This document shows, piece by piece, positions 9,299 through 19,374 of a stretch of 64,000 nucleotides of DNA. Origin of the DNA: Acinetobacter sp. ANC 5054 (GTDB lineage: Bacteria; Pseudomonadota; Gammaproteobacteria; Pseudomonadales; Moraxellaceae); assembly GCF_002135295.1 (NCBI RefSeq), contig NZ_NEGG01000010.1, positions 87,086-151,085 on the forward strand, in the 5' to 3' direction. The notes beneath the pieces were generated by a model. It was not told the origin of the DNA. It did no database searches and was given only the letters and a program-made list of their open reading frames with translations. Position 1 is the first letter of the stretch. Each line of letters opens with the position of its first letter. Made by a program: the position numbers and the translations under genes.

Positions 9299-10927
9299 TT
9301 AGCTGTCTAATAAAACTGAACCAAATTTCTCACGTAGATCTTTTTTCAACATTTTACCTGTCCCGCTAAGTGGAATAGCATCGACAAAGATCACTTTATC
9401 TGGCACCTGCCATTTAGCAACTTTATCGGCATAGTAATCCAATATTTCAGTGTCGGATAAATCTACATCTGGTTTTTTTATGGCAATTAAAATTGGGCGT
9501 TCATCCCATTTCGGATGTGTTGCTGCAATCACTGCGGCCATGGCAATTTTTGGATGACCCATTGCTAAGTTTTCAAGTTCTACAGATGAAATCCACTCAC
9601 CGCCAGATTTAATCAAATCTTTCGAGCGATCGCTGATTTTAAGAAATCCATCTTCATTTAAGGTTGCAATATCACCCGTGTCAAACCAACCATCTGCAGT
9701 CAGTGCAGACTCTGTTTTACCAAAGTAATTATTGATGATCCAATGCCCTTGGATTTGTAAATTACCTGTGGTTTCGCCATCACGTGCAACTTCATGCGTA
9801 CCATTTTCTTCATCGGTAATTCGTAAATCCACACCAAATGGTGGACGACCTTGAGACAAACGAATTTGTAATTGTTCATCTGCTGACAAGTATTGATGTT
9901 TCGCTTTAAATTGATTTGCAGAACCCAATGGACTGGTTTCGGTCATCCCCCAAGCATGGATGGTTTCGCAGTTAAACTGTTCTTTAAATACTTTTAGCAT
10001 CGCAGGTGGACATGCTGATCCACCAACGACATTACGTGTAAGAGTCGGTAGCTGACTACCCGCTTGCTGTGCAGCATTGATCAGACCCTGCCAAATTGTT
10101 GGCACACCCAAAGCAACCGATACTTTATAACGATCTATCATTTGAGTCAGACTCGCACCATCAAGCCCTGGGCCTGGTAATACCAATGTACATCCAACCA
10201 TCGCTGCGGCATAAGGTGTGCCCCAAGCATTCACATGGAACATAGGTACTACTGGCATCATGATATCGCGTGCAGATACATTCAGCGAATCTGGCATGCA
10301 GATCGCATAACTATGCAATACGGTTGAGCGATGGCTATACAACACGCCTTTTGGATTACCCGTTGTTCCAGAGGTATAGCAAAGTGAACTTGCCGATAAC
10401 TCGTCTAGTTCAGGCCAAGCAAAGTCAGGACCCTGTGCAGCAATCAAATCATCATAAAATTTGATGTCAGGAAAATCTTCTGCAATCGTTGCATCTGCTG
10501 CGTCTAGGCAAATATAGTGTTCAACCGATTTTAATAGCGGTCGAACTGCTTTAACTAAAGGTAAGAAGGTTTTATCAAATAAAAGTACGCGGTCAGAAGC
10601 ATCGTTAATAATAAAAATGAGTTGTTCAGGAAATAAACGCGGATTAATGGTGTGACAAACAAAACCACTCCCTGAAATGCCATACCAAGACTCTAAGTGG
10701 CGATGATTATTCCAAGCAATAGTCGCAACTCGATCACCTAAATTCAGCCCCAATGACGCTAAAACGTTAGCAAAGCGTTTTGAGTTCTCATGAACTTTGC
10801 CCCAAGTGGTTTCGGTAATAGTGGTATCAGTATTTTTAGAAATAACCAAACTATCCGCATGATAACGTCCAGCATGTTCAATCATGCTACTAATCAACAG
10901 CGGTTTAAACATCATATTACCAAGCAT
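9299..10927 (-). CDS. alkK: Medium/long-chain fatty acid--CoA ligase, AlkK-like
   Basis: A 542-residue AMP-binding enzyme that activates fatty acids to acyl-CoA through an acyl-adenylate, in the cytoplasm, feeding beta-oxidation. It begins MLGNMMFKPLLISSMIEHAGRYH and is close to Pseudomonas AlkK throughout. The P-loop YTSGTTGNPKGVLYSHRS starts at residue 184; MFHVNAWGTPYAAAMVG, HAWGMTETSPLG and DGWFDTGDIATLNEDGF follow. The catalytic lysine in PLSGTGKMLKK is about residue 525. Length is normal and nothing is missing. It is a single-gene unit with a terminator behind it. Chain-length preference cannot be read from the sequence. The symbol reflects similarity only; no alk operon is present. Confidence 0.88.
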   Translation of the reverse strand: MLGNMMFKPLLISSMIEHAGRYHADSLVISKNTDTTITETTWGKVHENSKRFANVLASLGLNLGDRVATIAWNNHRHLESWYGISGSGFVCHTINPRLFPEQLIFIINDASDRVLLFDKTFLPLVKAVRPLLKSVEHYICLDAADATIAEDFPDIKFYDDLIAAQGPDFAWPELDELSASSLCYTSGTTGNPKGVLYSHRSTVLHSYAICMPDSLNVSARDIMMPVVPMFHVNAWGTPYAAAMVGCTLVLPGPGLDGASLTQMIDRYKVSVALGVPTIWQGLINAAQQAGSQLPTLTRNVVGGSACPPAMLKVFKEQFNCETIHAWGMTETSPLGSANQFKAKHQYLSADEQLQIRLSQGRPPFGVDLRITDEENGTHEVARDGETTGNLQIQGHWIINNYFGKTESALTADGWFDTGDIATLNEDGFLKISDRSKDLIKSGGEWISSVELENLAMGHPKIAMAAVIAATHPKWDERPILIAIKKPDVDLSDTEILDYYADKVAKWQVPDKVIFVDAIPLSGTGKMLKKDLREKFGSVLLDS

Positions 10928-11286
10928 TCATTGCTCCCGAATTATCCATAGTACGTTTATTTTTAATTCCGCAAATCTCTGCAGACTTGTGGATTGTTTA
11001 AACTTTTTTAGTTCAATATCCAACCAATTTATAGTTTATGAGCACTAGATATGAAAACGCATATCCAAAACTGATGCTAATGTTTTAACCTGAATTTCAA
11101 ACAGAATCCACTGTTTTATTCGTCATATTGTTAAGGCTTTAGTGGTATAAAATGCTAATAAACTCAGATCTATTTTTTGTTAAAAACCATATTATTATTT
11201 AAAAAATTTCTTTTATGTCTTACATATTCCACCGACAAAAAAAACCAGCTCTTGGTGAGCTGGTCTTTTACAAACGAAGTAAGCTT
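10928..11286. other. Intergenic: T6SS terminator and presumed alkK promoter
   Basis: Non-coding AT-rich sequence. Its left half should hold the promoter of the acyl-CoA ligase gene. The only clear element is the T6SS operon terminator at 11236-11264. Confidence 0.5.
11236..11264 (-). terminator. Terminator of the left T6SS operon
   Basis: Minus-strand ACCAGCT (11264-11258) and AGCTGGT (11250-11244) form a 7-bp perfect stem with a 7-base loop, followed by eight T. It lies 23 bases past tagN. Confidence 0.88.
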
Positions 11287-12051
11287 TTAAAGCACTTCAA
11301 ACTCGATTCGACGGTTTTTCTTACGGCCTTCGGGCGTTGTGTTATCTGCTACAGGTTTGTTTGCACCCATACCTTCCGCAGTTAAAGTGGCCGCATTAAT
11401 ATTTTTTCCAATGAGATAATTTTTCACCGCATTCGCACGCTCTTGGCTAAGGCTAAGATTATTTTCAGGATTTCCTGAACTATCTGTATGTCCAATAATT
11501 CGAACTTTTTTACCGCCTACACGGTTCAGTGCTACTGCCATTTCATCTAAAATCTGTACACCTGATGTCGCTAGAATCGCACTACCAGATTCAAATTCAA
11601 TAATTCGATTACGAAGTGCAGCATCGATAATAGCTTGTTCTGCTTGATTGACTGATAGCTGAGCATTGAAACGGTATGGCGCTGCGACTAAAGACTGAAA
11701 TTTAGTGGTAGTCGGTTGAATATCATTTTGATTTGACATTTTTCCACTTAAATCGACCTGTGTCCCGCGTACAGAAAGTTTGCCTTGTTTAACCTTTTTT
11801 AGATCATCGTTGATCATTTGACTAACACTATTGCCCCAGCCATTCGGTGCAGTGACTGCGCGAACTTGAATTTTATCAACGACATTTTCTTGACCATAAG
11901 TCATATAAGCTTTATTTAGAATTTCCTGTTTTGTGGTCTCATTGGGAACAGCACCTTCAATCACAATCGGCTGTGCCCAAAGCACGGTAGAAAATCCAAA
12001 GATACAAGCTGTAGCAAGTAATTTCGACAACATTGGTTTGGTATTCGGCAT
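11287..12051 (-). CDS. tagN: T6SS accessory OmpA-like protein TagN
   Basis: A 254-residue exported protein. The signal peptide ends near residue 26 (LWAQ). Residues 28-145 contain a BON-like segment, and residues 150-254 are an OmpA C-terminal peptidoglycan-binding domain with IIGHTDSSG (185-193), LSQERANAVKNYL (201-213) and NRRIEFEV (246-253). TssL in this locus has no peptidoglycan-binding extension, so TagN may anchor the TssM-TssL membrane complex to the cell wall. That role is inferred from the domain and known for similar T6SS proteins. It starts two bases after the tagF stop codon and is last in the operon, before a strong terminator. Confidence 0.85.
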   Translation of the reverse strand: MPNTKPMLSKLLATACIFGFSTVLWAQPIVIEGAVPNETTKQEILNKAYMTYGQENVVDKIQVRAVTAPNGWGNSVSQMINDDLKKVKQGKLSVRGTQVDLSGKMSNQNDIQPTTTKFQSLVAAPYRFNAQLSVNQAEQAIIDAALRNRIIEFESGSAILATSGVQILDEMAVALNRVGGKKVRIIGHTDSSGNPENNLSLSQERANAVKNYLIGKNINAATLTAEGMGANKPVADNTTPEGRKKNRRIEFEVL

Positions 12052-12053
12052 GA

Positions 12054-13019
12054 TTATTCTTCTATAAAAGTCTGTCTAAAGAGTTTAATTCCATGAATCA
12101 GACTAATCTGACGTTCACTCAATGACTGCTCTAATACAGCCAAACCCGCATTTTGTTCTAAATACGGATCAATCCACTGTGCATCGATGAGTGATACCCA
12201 ATGATCACTGTCCATATTTTGAGTAAATACATCGCTTAAGGCTGTAATATCTGCACCTTGGAAACCAAAGAGCAGTACAGGTGAATCACTATGTAAAATA
12301 CCCATCAGTAATTCAGCATCTTGGTTTTCGACAAATCGGCTAATCAGATTGACCCAAAATGCTGCAATCTCATAGCAATAGCTGATGTTATTGATGGGTA
12401 GAATCAATACTTTATTCAGCTTTGACGTGCCTTGACGGATAATGGGTTGTAGCAATAAACCAAGACCAATCATACTTTGTGCAAGCTGATACGGTGTGAA
12501 ATTCAATAAGCGTGCAAAAGAATGCAAAGTGTGCTGTTCATAAAAAGAAGAGCTTTCTTCAGTCCCAAACACCTGAATTTCATTGCTCAATTTCCCCAGC
12601 TTATCTAGCAAAATATCTGGATCACGAATCGAACGCATTACACGGTTTCGCTGATATAAATCAATCAATGTTTGTTTATACCGATATGGTGCGTACAAGA
12701 TATTATCAAATGGATCATCAATTTCTAAAAGATGCGCCAACACCATCGGAAACTGTCGTTTCGAACTATCTTCACTGCTAATTAAATTCGCAACCAAAAA
12801 GCGCCGATCTTTTGGACTGGCAATAAAAAAGTCCAGTGATGGCAAAGTTGTGTAAGCAGCATTGAAATTATCCGAGCGCATGGCATATTCCAGCGCCTCA
12901 GTAATCCACTGATCGATTAACTGAATCAATGAATATTGTTCACGACTTTTTAAAAAGTCACCACGCGCAGGACATTTTCCATAATACAAAGGTGTCGTTC
13001 TGACTTCATACATAGGCAC
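12054..13019 (-). CDS. tagF: T6SS-associated protein TagF
   Basis: A 321-residue cytoplasmic protein with the TagF/ImpM signature near the N-terminus: [14 protein letters not shown] (12-25) followed by [17 protein letters not shown]. The N-terminal domain extends to about residue 130. In Pseudomonas, TagF domains repress T6SS post-translationally, acting with the Fha/PpkA threonine phosphorylation pathway. No fha, ppkA or pppA is present here, so TagF may work differently in this lineage. The gene is between tssM and tagN and should be co-transcribed. The C-terminal half shows no known motif. Confidence 0.85.
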   Translation of the reverse strand: MPMYEVRTTPLYYGKCPARGDFLKSREQYSLIQLIDQWITEALEYAMRSDNFNAAYTTLPSLDFFIASPKDRRFLVANLISSEDSSKRQFPMVLAHLLEIDDPFDNILYAPYRYKQTLIDLYQRNRVMRSIRDPDILLDKLGKLSNEIQVFGTEESSSFYEQHTLHSFARLLNFTPYQLAQSMIGLGLLLQPIIRQGTSKLNKVLILPINNISYCYEIAAFWVNLISRFVENQDAELLMGILHSDSPVLLFGFQGADITALSDVFTQNMDSDHWVSLIDAQWIDPYLEQNAGLAVLEQSLSERQISLIHGIKLFRQTFIEE

Positions 13020-13073
13020 ACTCCTTATTGTACTGCGCGATGGTCGTAACTGTGGAATTATCTGAATTGCTCA

Positions 13074-16000
13074 TCATGGTGTTGCATTTCCTTGTACAGC
13101 ACTCATAGGTGAGTTTGCAGGAGGCGCTACAGGTGCCTGACCCGCTGGCATGGTTTGCGCAGCGACTACACGAACACCCTTATTGGTCACAACTTGGTCA
13201 ACCAAGGTCATACCTGAGTAGCCTGAACCCGTGGTTGGGCCAGAAGCACTACCGCTCACTAAACGGAAATTCACCTTCACAAATATTTTAGGATTTTGTT
13301 TGCTATACCAAACCATTTCAAATGCATTGCCACCTTTTTCAGTACGCTGTGCACCTTCTACCAAGCGGTTAATACCGTATTCACCCGGTTCATCAAAAAT
13401 CGTGTGCGTTTGGCCCTCTAAATCAATAGCAGTAATACGTGCCCCCGGAATTGCGGTTTTATTTGGCCAGACAAAATTCACCCATTGTTGTACACCATTT
13501 TCATAAACCATACGTTGTCCATCAATATCAATGGTATACGACAGTAGTTGTGGGTTTTCCAGTGGATAGAACTGGAAGTTAGACTGATTTGTTGCTGCTG
13601 GCGCTGCTTGCGTCAATTCACCTGTTGCAACACCATTACTTGGTGCTACATAACGTTGGAAGTTGGCAACAAATTGAGGATTTAAGCCAATACCTAAATC
13701 TTTCCATGTCTTAGTGGTCAAGGTATAACCACGACGAATCACTAATGGATCTAAATATTCTTTCACAAAACGCGCAATACTACCGTTTTCACCAAAAATT
13801 TGGCTGATTTCATTGCTGGTTGCTTGCAAAGTTGCGTTGCTATTGAACGGATATTTAGGTGCTAAATTCGTGCTAAATGGTTGATACGCTTGCATTGCCC
13901 ATAATTTATTAATTTCATTTTGAGCAGGTATTAACAATACTTCAAATGACTGCGTCACGGGTTGCATAAAGAGTTTTTGAATCATCTGCTGATCTAACTC
14001 TTTTAGACCTACAGACATTTTTTCATCAACAAACTTTTGGGTACTGTTAAAGACTGAGCTTTGGTCATTAATGGTTTGTTTTACCAAGGCCATACTTGCA
14101 GGCCCCATATCGCCACTGCTTTTCAGATCATTATATTTGCTACGTATTTGGCTTAACGACAGCATGTATTCATCCATAATGGATTTATTTTGCTGGTCAT
14201 CACGCTTACGTACCAATTGATAGAACACATCAAATTCTTTGGCTATGACACCTTGACCTGCTTTAGATGCAACTTGCTGTGCTTGTTGTGCATCGTCACG
14301 GCTAAGGACTTTCCGTTTAAACCATGCAATGAAGCCTTTTTGTGGCGCTGCAAGTTCAGCTTGCACAATTGGATTATCCCAGTTGGTTTCTTTAGCGACA
14401 CGATCTACCAATTTTCGAATTGGAGAGTTTTCAGGTTCACCTAAAATATCGGTAAAACGTGATTGCTGAGCAACATCAGTACCTTTTGCATAATGCATTG
14501 CATTCAAGAATTTACGCCATTCAGCAATATATTCTTGTTTATACAACTCGGTTAATTGCTTACTGATTTGATCAGGACTTCCACTGAAAGTTAAGTCATC
14601 AGAGCGGTTGGAATTGAGCACCCAATCTTGCGTATCCGTTGGATTATTTGCAGCTTGGCTGATTGCATCTTTAACATAATCATTCCAAGCCTGATAAGTA
14701 AAGATCCCCGGCAATGCATAACTACCCAACATACTGTTTTGTGCGCCTTCCCCCACAATTTGTTTCACAGTTACAGCAGGGAAACGCACCGAGCCACGCA
14801 TTTTTATTTCGTTATAAACACGATCACGAGCAGGAATACCCATCGTAACGGCAGTCAATAATTGACGCGTCTGATCAACCAAAAGTGTATCCGACTCTAA
14901 CTGTGGGAATGTTGGATCATTAGCCAAAGTCATTGCATAAGATAAGACTTGTTCAGCCTTTTGAATCATTTCACCACGCGGCATTTGACCACGGTTCGAA
15001 TCTAACCATGAACGCCAGAAACGTGTCACTTGGTCACTTAGATGGCTTGATTCAACATATTTATGATTGCTCAGCATCAAATAAGCTTTCAACGCATTAT
15101 AAGCATCTTGTGGATTGCTATCCGATGGCTCTAAATAGGGTTGATTGCTTTTTACCGCCTGAGTAATTTGAACATTAACGTGATTTTCTTTTAATGTAGC
15201 TTCATTCGATTTTACACGTTGCAAATATTGTGCAATATTTTGCTGTGATGGCACTAACACCAACTGCTGAATACCACGTAGATATTCAGTTTTTAATTTT
15301 TCACGAATCTGATTACCTTGATACAAGCCGAAACTATATTTCAATGGACGATCTTCATCAAAATGATCCAGTTGTTGCAAGTGACCTTGTAAAATCAGCA
15401 AGGCATCAAGCTGCGTTGATAACTCACTACCATTTTGACTTTCCATTTGCACGACTTTATCTAAATCGGCTTGGACTTCTGCCACCAACTGTTGGTTATT
15501 TCGATATGACCAAATCCATAAACCCAACACCATAGCAACCAATAGTAAGGCGCCAATAAATGCCATAAAACGTTGGCGCTTACGCGTTGGATTAATATGC
15601 TGTTTGACCAGATTTTTATCTTTTAAAATAACAGTCGAGAACAAACCTTTCAGGAAGTAGCCATGATCTTGTGACACAGAATTGGTAGGAATACCAAAGT
15701 CACTGTCCGTACTCTTCACTAAGTGGAAATCATCTGCAATTTGCTCAGTCATTGGACTTTCAATGACACCTTCTTGCAATGCACTGGTGAAATAAAAACC
15801 ACGGAACACAGGTTTAAATTGATACGGATTTTCTTGAAATAATGTACCAATAAATGTTTTTAAAACAGGTTTAAGACTCTTAAATTCCAATGGAAAGGTC
15901 ATGACACTCGGTGAAATATTTTGCGAGTGACGACGACTCAAATGCGTTGTGCTAACACTTTTTAAACCATCATACAAAATTGAATAGTGCTTTTCGAACA

Positions 16001-16910
16001 TTTCAACGGCATGTTCCGAAGAGTTCGGATCATAAGGTAAGGTCGCACCCCACACTTGGTCGAATTCATCTTTATCGTAACAATCAAAGAACTCGGTAAA
16101 CCCTGCAATTAAGTCCATTTTAGAAAAGACGATATAAACAGGTGCAAAAACTTCTAGACGCTCTGTTAAATCTTGAATGCGTGCACGCAAATTTTTCGCT
16201 AATTTAATTGATTTTTCAGGACTTTGACTGACCAATTCCGCCACAGAAACAATCACAATCAGACCATTAATAGGTGCTTTAGAACGGTTTTTCTTTAAAA
16301 TATTTAAAAAGCCCAACCATTCAGAATGATCTTCGGCATAAACAGAATAACGTCCCGCAGTATCGAGTAATACACCATCTGTTGAGAAAAACCAATCACA
16401 GTTACGTGTTCCGCTTAGTCCTGCTGAAACCATTTTTTGATGGGTTTCTTCAAATGGAAAGCGTAAACCTGAGTTATAAATAGCAGAACTTTTACCCGCA
16501 GCAGGATTACCAATCACCATATACCACGGTAATTCGTACAATGCTGCACTTCCTTTTTTATCCCCCAATTTGGATTTACGGATAAGTTGAATCGACTCTT
16601 TGACTTGTTGATTGATCAACGAGAGCTCTTCTTTATTTTTTTGCTTGCCGTATTCAGCTTCTGTATCTTTCGTAATTGCGTCAGCTAATTCATCACCTTG
16701 TTGTTTATGACGGTAATGCTGAACCAGCTCGTAAATACCCCAAATGATCAATCCAAGAATATAAACAGCGACAACGATATAAAAGGTTTTTTGCGGAATC
16801 GAGTTATGCATGGCCATAATGGCCACAAAAAATGACAAAGCCACCATCGCTTTAGGATTGGTGACATACTGCCAAACATAACCGAGTATTGTATAAAATA
16901 ATGTGTTCAC
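13074..16910 (-). CDS. tssM: T6SS membrane complex protein TssM (IcmF)
   Basis: A 1278-residue inner-membrane protein that forms the trans-envelope channel with TssL. Two or three N-terminal helices lie within residues 1-60 (AMVALSFFVAIMAM, FYIVVAVYILGLIIWGIY). The cytoplasmic NTPase domain has Walker A GNPAAGKSS at 134-142 and a DTAGRY motif near 190. A further helix (FIGALLLVAMVLGLWIW) lies near 450, followed by a large periplasmic part. The start codon is GTG at 16910. The C-terminus ends in an Ala/Pro/Gly-rich tail. The usual partner lipoprotein TssJ is not in the locus. Length and order of domains are normal for the family. Confidence 0.95.
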   Translation of the reverse strand: MNTLFYTILGYVWQYVTNPKAMVALSFFVAIMAMHNSIPQKTFYIVVAVYILGLIIWGIYELVQHYRHKQQGDELADAITKDTEAEYGKQKNKEELSLINQQVKESIQLIRKSKLGDKKGSAALYELPWYMVIGNPAAGKSSAIYNSGLRFPFEETHQKMVSAGLSGTRNCDWFFSTDGVLLDTAGRYSVYAEDHSEWLGFLNILKKNRSKAPINGLIVIVSVAELVSQSPEKSIKLAKNLRARIQDLTERLEVFAPVYIVFSKMDLIAGFTEFFDCYDKDEFDQVWGATLPYDPNSSEHAVEMFEKHYSILYDGLKSVSTTHLSRRHSQNISPSVMTFPLEFKSLKPVLKTFIGTLFQENPYQFKPVFRGFYFTSALQEGVIESPMTEQIADDFHLVKSTDSDFGIPTNSVSQDHGYFLKGLFSTVILKDKNLVKQHINPTRKRQRFMAFIGALLLVAMVLGLWIWSYRNNQQLVAEVQADLDKVVQMESQNGSELSTQLDALLILQGHLQQLDHFDEDRPLKYSFGLYQGNQIREKLKTEYLRGIQQLVLVPSQQNIAQYLQRVKSNEATLKENHVNVQITQAVKSNQPYLEPSDSNPQDAYNALKAYLMLSNHKYVESSHLSDQVTRFWRSWLDSNRGQMPRGEMIQKAEQVLSYAMTLANDPTFPQLESDTLLVDQTRQLLTAVTMGIPARDRVYNEIKMRGSVRFPAVTVKQIVGEGAQNSMLGSYALPGIFTYQAWNDYVKDAISQAANNPTDTQDWVLNSNRSDDLTFSGSPDQISKQLTELYKQEYIAEWRKFLNAMHYAKGTDVAQQSRFTDILGEPENSPIRKLVDRVAKETNWDNPIVQAELAAPQKGFIAWFKRKVLSRDDAQQAQQVASKAGQGVIAKEFDVFYQLVRKRDDQQNKSIMDEYMLSLSQIRSKYNDLKSSGDMGPASMALVKQTINDQSSVFNSTQKFVDEKMSVGLKELDQQMIQKLFMQPVTQSFEVLLIPAQNEINKLWAMQAYQPFSTNLAPKYPFNSNATLQATSNEISQIFGENGSIARFVKEYLDPLVIRRGYTLTTKTWKDLGIGLNPQFVANFQRYVAPSNGVATGELTQAAPAATNQSNFQFYPLENPQLLSYTIDIDGQRMVYENGVQQWVNFVWPNKTAIPGARITAIDLEGQTHTIFDEPGEYGINRLVEGAQRTEKGGNAFEMVWYSKQNPKIFVKVNFRLVSGSASGPTTGSGYSGMTLVDQVVTNKGVRVVAAQTMPAGQAPVAPPANSPMSAVQGNATP

Positions 16911-16937
16911 AATTTTCTCAATCTAATTTAATTCTAT

Positions 16938-18383
16938 TTAAATCGTTTCTGGTTCAAGCTGCTCTTCTTCTGAAAATGCTTGAATAAAAGCAAATGTTGA
17001 CTCTTGATCCGTGCTGTACATCATGGCGGTTAACTCTTCTGGCAGGTGCATACCCAACATAAAACCAAAGATTTTGGCTAAATGCTGTGTATCCCCAAGA
17101 TTTTGTTTTGTATATAAAAAATGATAAGTTTCAGTCGCAGTTTCATCGAATTTATTTTGTAGCTTTTTCACCACTTTCATGTCTGTGGCATCATCTAACA
17201 TAAATAAGAAAGGTTGTTCTTGATTAAACTGTGGTAAGTCTTTTAACTGTTTTCGTTTAAAACTCTGTGCAAAATCAGTTTCATTGGTCACAACATTCAA
17301 TACTTTTTTCGGCATTAAATTTTGAATATTGACTTGTGTATTTGCTAGACACCAACTCGAAGCATATTCAGCCGCGATATATTGCTCTTGCAGCCATATT
17401 TTTTCATCGACACACTCTTGATCAATTTCTGAGTCAACACTAATGACCAAGCTCACTTGACTAGTTTGATGAGAAATTTGTTCAAGAATGCGTAACCACT
17501 CGGTATAAGCGACACTTTTCCCAATGAAATGTGCTTCGATATGAATTTGTTCTGCAATGACGCCATTACTCTCAGACAACTGATTTTTAATGTCATTGAG
17601 ATAATCGTCACTCCACTGATGGACCAAATCTTCTGCAAGTAAAACATGAATATTTAGGCGATTTAAACGTGAAACTGGGGCTTGAGATTGTGCAACAGAA
17701 TCCGAGTCAACTTCTTGTGCGTAATTTGGATTAACCCAAGCTGGATGCATACGATATTGGTAGGCTAATTCGCTGTCATAAAACAACGTAGACTGTTTTA
17801 AATGATCAGCAATCAAATACAAACTTTCAGCATGCTGTTCCAATTGCTGTTGAATTAAAGCTTGAATGCGTTTTTCCCGCATGGTTGTTACATTAAAATC
17901 CGTCTCTTCATCGTCTGAAGTCAATTCATCCAAGTCTTTGATCCGATATGACAATACTGGCAAACCGTAGCCATTCAACAGATTTTGGTCTAACTCAGGA
18001 CTTTTGAATTGCTGAATATCTTCAACAATTTGTTCATTTTCACCATAGCTATGCCATGCTGCAGATGAAAAGACATTAATGCTTATCTGTTGAATTTCTA
18101 ACGGTTTCGGTTTGGCTTGCTCAATTGCTTCAAGTTCTTTTTGTTCCGCCTGTTCCTCAGCTTTTTTTTGTGCTTCTATTTTTTGTTCTTTACGAAATTG
18201 AATACCTTTGTATATGAAATATGGCGATAAAATTAGCGCACATAAAACTAAAGGCAATAGGAAAAAGTAAGATATTAGATCTATTGCAGAGGGATCAAAT
18301 CCTGTATCGCGCCAGTAAAAAATGATACATGCAGTGCACAATAAAAATAGTGTCGTAAACGTACCAATGATTAATTTAATCAC
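16938..18383 (-). CDS. T6SS locus membrane protein of unknown function (481 aa)
   Basis: I do not recognise the family. The protein has two N-terminal helices (residues 1-23 and 35-57), then a charged segment rich in Lys, Glu, Gln and Ala (about 65-100) likely to be a coiled coil, and a cytoplasmic body of about 380 residues that is acidic and Gln-rich. The start is GTG at 18383, overlapping the tssG stop codon by eight bases, so it is probably translationally coupled to tssG. It lies between tssG and tssM in an otherwise standard T6SS operon, so a part in the membrane complex or baseplate docking is likely. It may be one of the Acinetobacter T6SS-associated (Asa) proteins; I cannot say which. 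Confidence 0.75.
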   Translation of the reverse strand: MIKLIIGTFTTLFLLCTACIIFYWRDTGFDPSAIDLISYFFLLPLVLCALILSPYFIYKGIQFRKEQKIEAQKKAEEQAEQKELEAIEQAKPKPLEIQQISINVFSSAAWHSYGENEQIVEDIQQFKSPELDQNLLNGYGLPVLSYRIKDLDELTSDDEETDFNVTTMREKRIQALIQQQLEQHAESLYLIADHLKQSTLFYDSELAYQYRMHPAWVNPNYAQEVDSDSVAQSQAPVSRLNRLNIHVLLAEDLVHQWSDDYLNDIKNQLSESNGVIAEQIHIEAHFIGKSVAYTEWLRILEQISHQTSQVSLVISVDSEIDQECVDEKIWLQEQYIAAEYASSWCLANTQVNIQNLMPKKVLNVVTNETDFAQSFKRKQLKDLPQFNQEQPFLFMLDDATDMKVVKKLQNKFDETATETYHFLYTKQNLGDTQHLAKIFGFMLGMHLPEELTAMMYSTDQESTFAFIQAFSEEEQLEPETI

Positions 18384-19374
18384 AAGAATTCCCCATTAAG
18401 GCATAACAGGTTTCAGCATTATCTTCCTGTTTATTTGGCTGTAAAAAAGCCCCCTGTCCTAAACCGATTCCGCTCAAGGCGTTTAAACAAACAGGTTTCA
18501 TTTCTTCTTTTTTTAAAATCAAGCGAATATCCATCATTAAGGTTGGACTGCACCACGTTTGAATCATTCTCTTCAACTTTTTGCTTCGCGCTTGATTAGG
18601 TAAATAGCTCAAGTAATCTTCGTGAGAAAGTGGACCGATCACAATTTCAATTTTTTCATCAATTTGTTTTACACTTTCACCGCAAAAGGTATTTAAACCC
18701 AACAAACTCGGCTGACTACCACCCAAGCACGTACGCTGCTCTTCTTCAAAAACAAATGTTTCAGGAATGAATTCGCGCACCGTAAATTCATGATTAAAAA
18801 TACAACTCAACATGGTTTTCAATGCGTACGCTGTATTATTTTGTCCCTGCATTAATCCTGAAAATTCAGCAAAGTAATCATCTAAATCGGGTTGTTCGTG
18901 TTGACTACGAACATAACCATTTAAGGCATGTAAAATATCTAAATAGTGGTTATCTTCTTCAATTTCATAGCGAATAGGTAAATGGTAATTGATACTGGCA
19001 TCAACATAATGCGCTGTAAGTTTATGGTTAAAAAGACCTAAAAATTTCTGCGTTTCTTGGCGTTGTTGACGTGCACTGAGTTTAATTTTATTGGTATAGC
19101 TATAAGGTAAAGCGCCTTGGATACCTGTCAATCCCACCATTAAATTGGTAATTTGAACTTTGTTATTCTCTAAATTTAAAGCCTCAATTTCTGTATTTGG
19201 AAAATTAAGATTCAGCGAACTGTCAAACTCAAAATCATTTGCCCAATGGCTTTGTGCTTTTCCATAAGGCGCATGCCTTAACAGTCGTGTCGCTTGTATA
19301 AACTCATAAGCGGTAGGTTCTTGAAAAAGTCCCTCAACTACAGAGCTTTCTTGCCACCAACGTTCTGAACGCAT
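18376..19374 (-). CDS. tssG: T6SS baseplate protein TssG
   Basis: A 332-residue cytoplasmic wedge protein of the T6SS baseplate that works with TssE, TssF and TssK. It has the TssG family features: an early AYEFIQATRLLRH, FPNTEIEALNL, LMVGLTGIQGALPYSYT (about 78-94) and FLGLFNHKLTAHYV. The usual family length is 310-350. The ATG at 19374 lies inside the 3' end of tssF; the overlap is 37 bases, unusually long. A later start would cut into conserved N-terminal sequence (RWWQESSVVEGLFQEP). Operon position between tssF and the 481-residue protein is as expected. Confidence 0.92.
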   Translation of the reverse strand: MRSERWWQESSVVEGLFQEPTAYEFIQATRLLRHAPYGKAQSHWANDFEFDSSLNLNFPNTEIEALNLENNKVQITNLMVGLTGIQGALPYSYTNKIKLSARQQRQETQKFLGLFNHKLTAHYVDASINYHLPIRYEIEEDNHYLDILHALNGYVRSQHEQPDLDDYFAEFSGLMQGQNNTAYALKTMLSCIFNHEFTVREFIPETFVFEEEQRTCLGGSQPSLLGLNTFCGESVKQIDEKIEIVIGPLSHEDYLSYLPNQARSKKLKRMIQTWCSPTLMMDIRLILKKEEMKPVCLNALSGIGLGQGAFLQPNKQEDNAETCYALMGNSCD

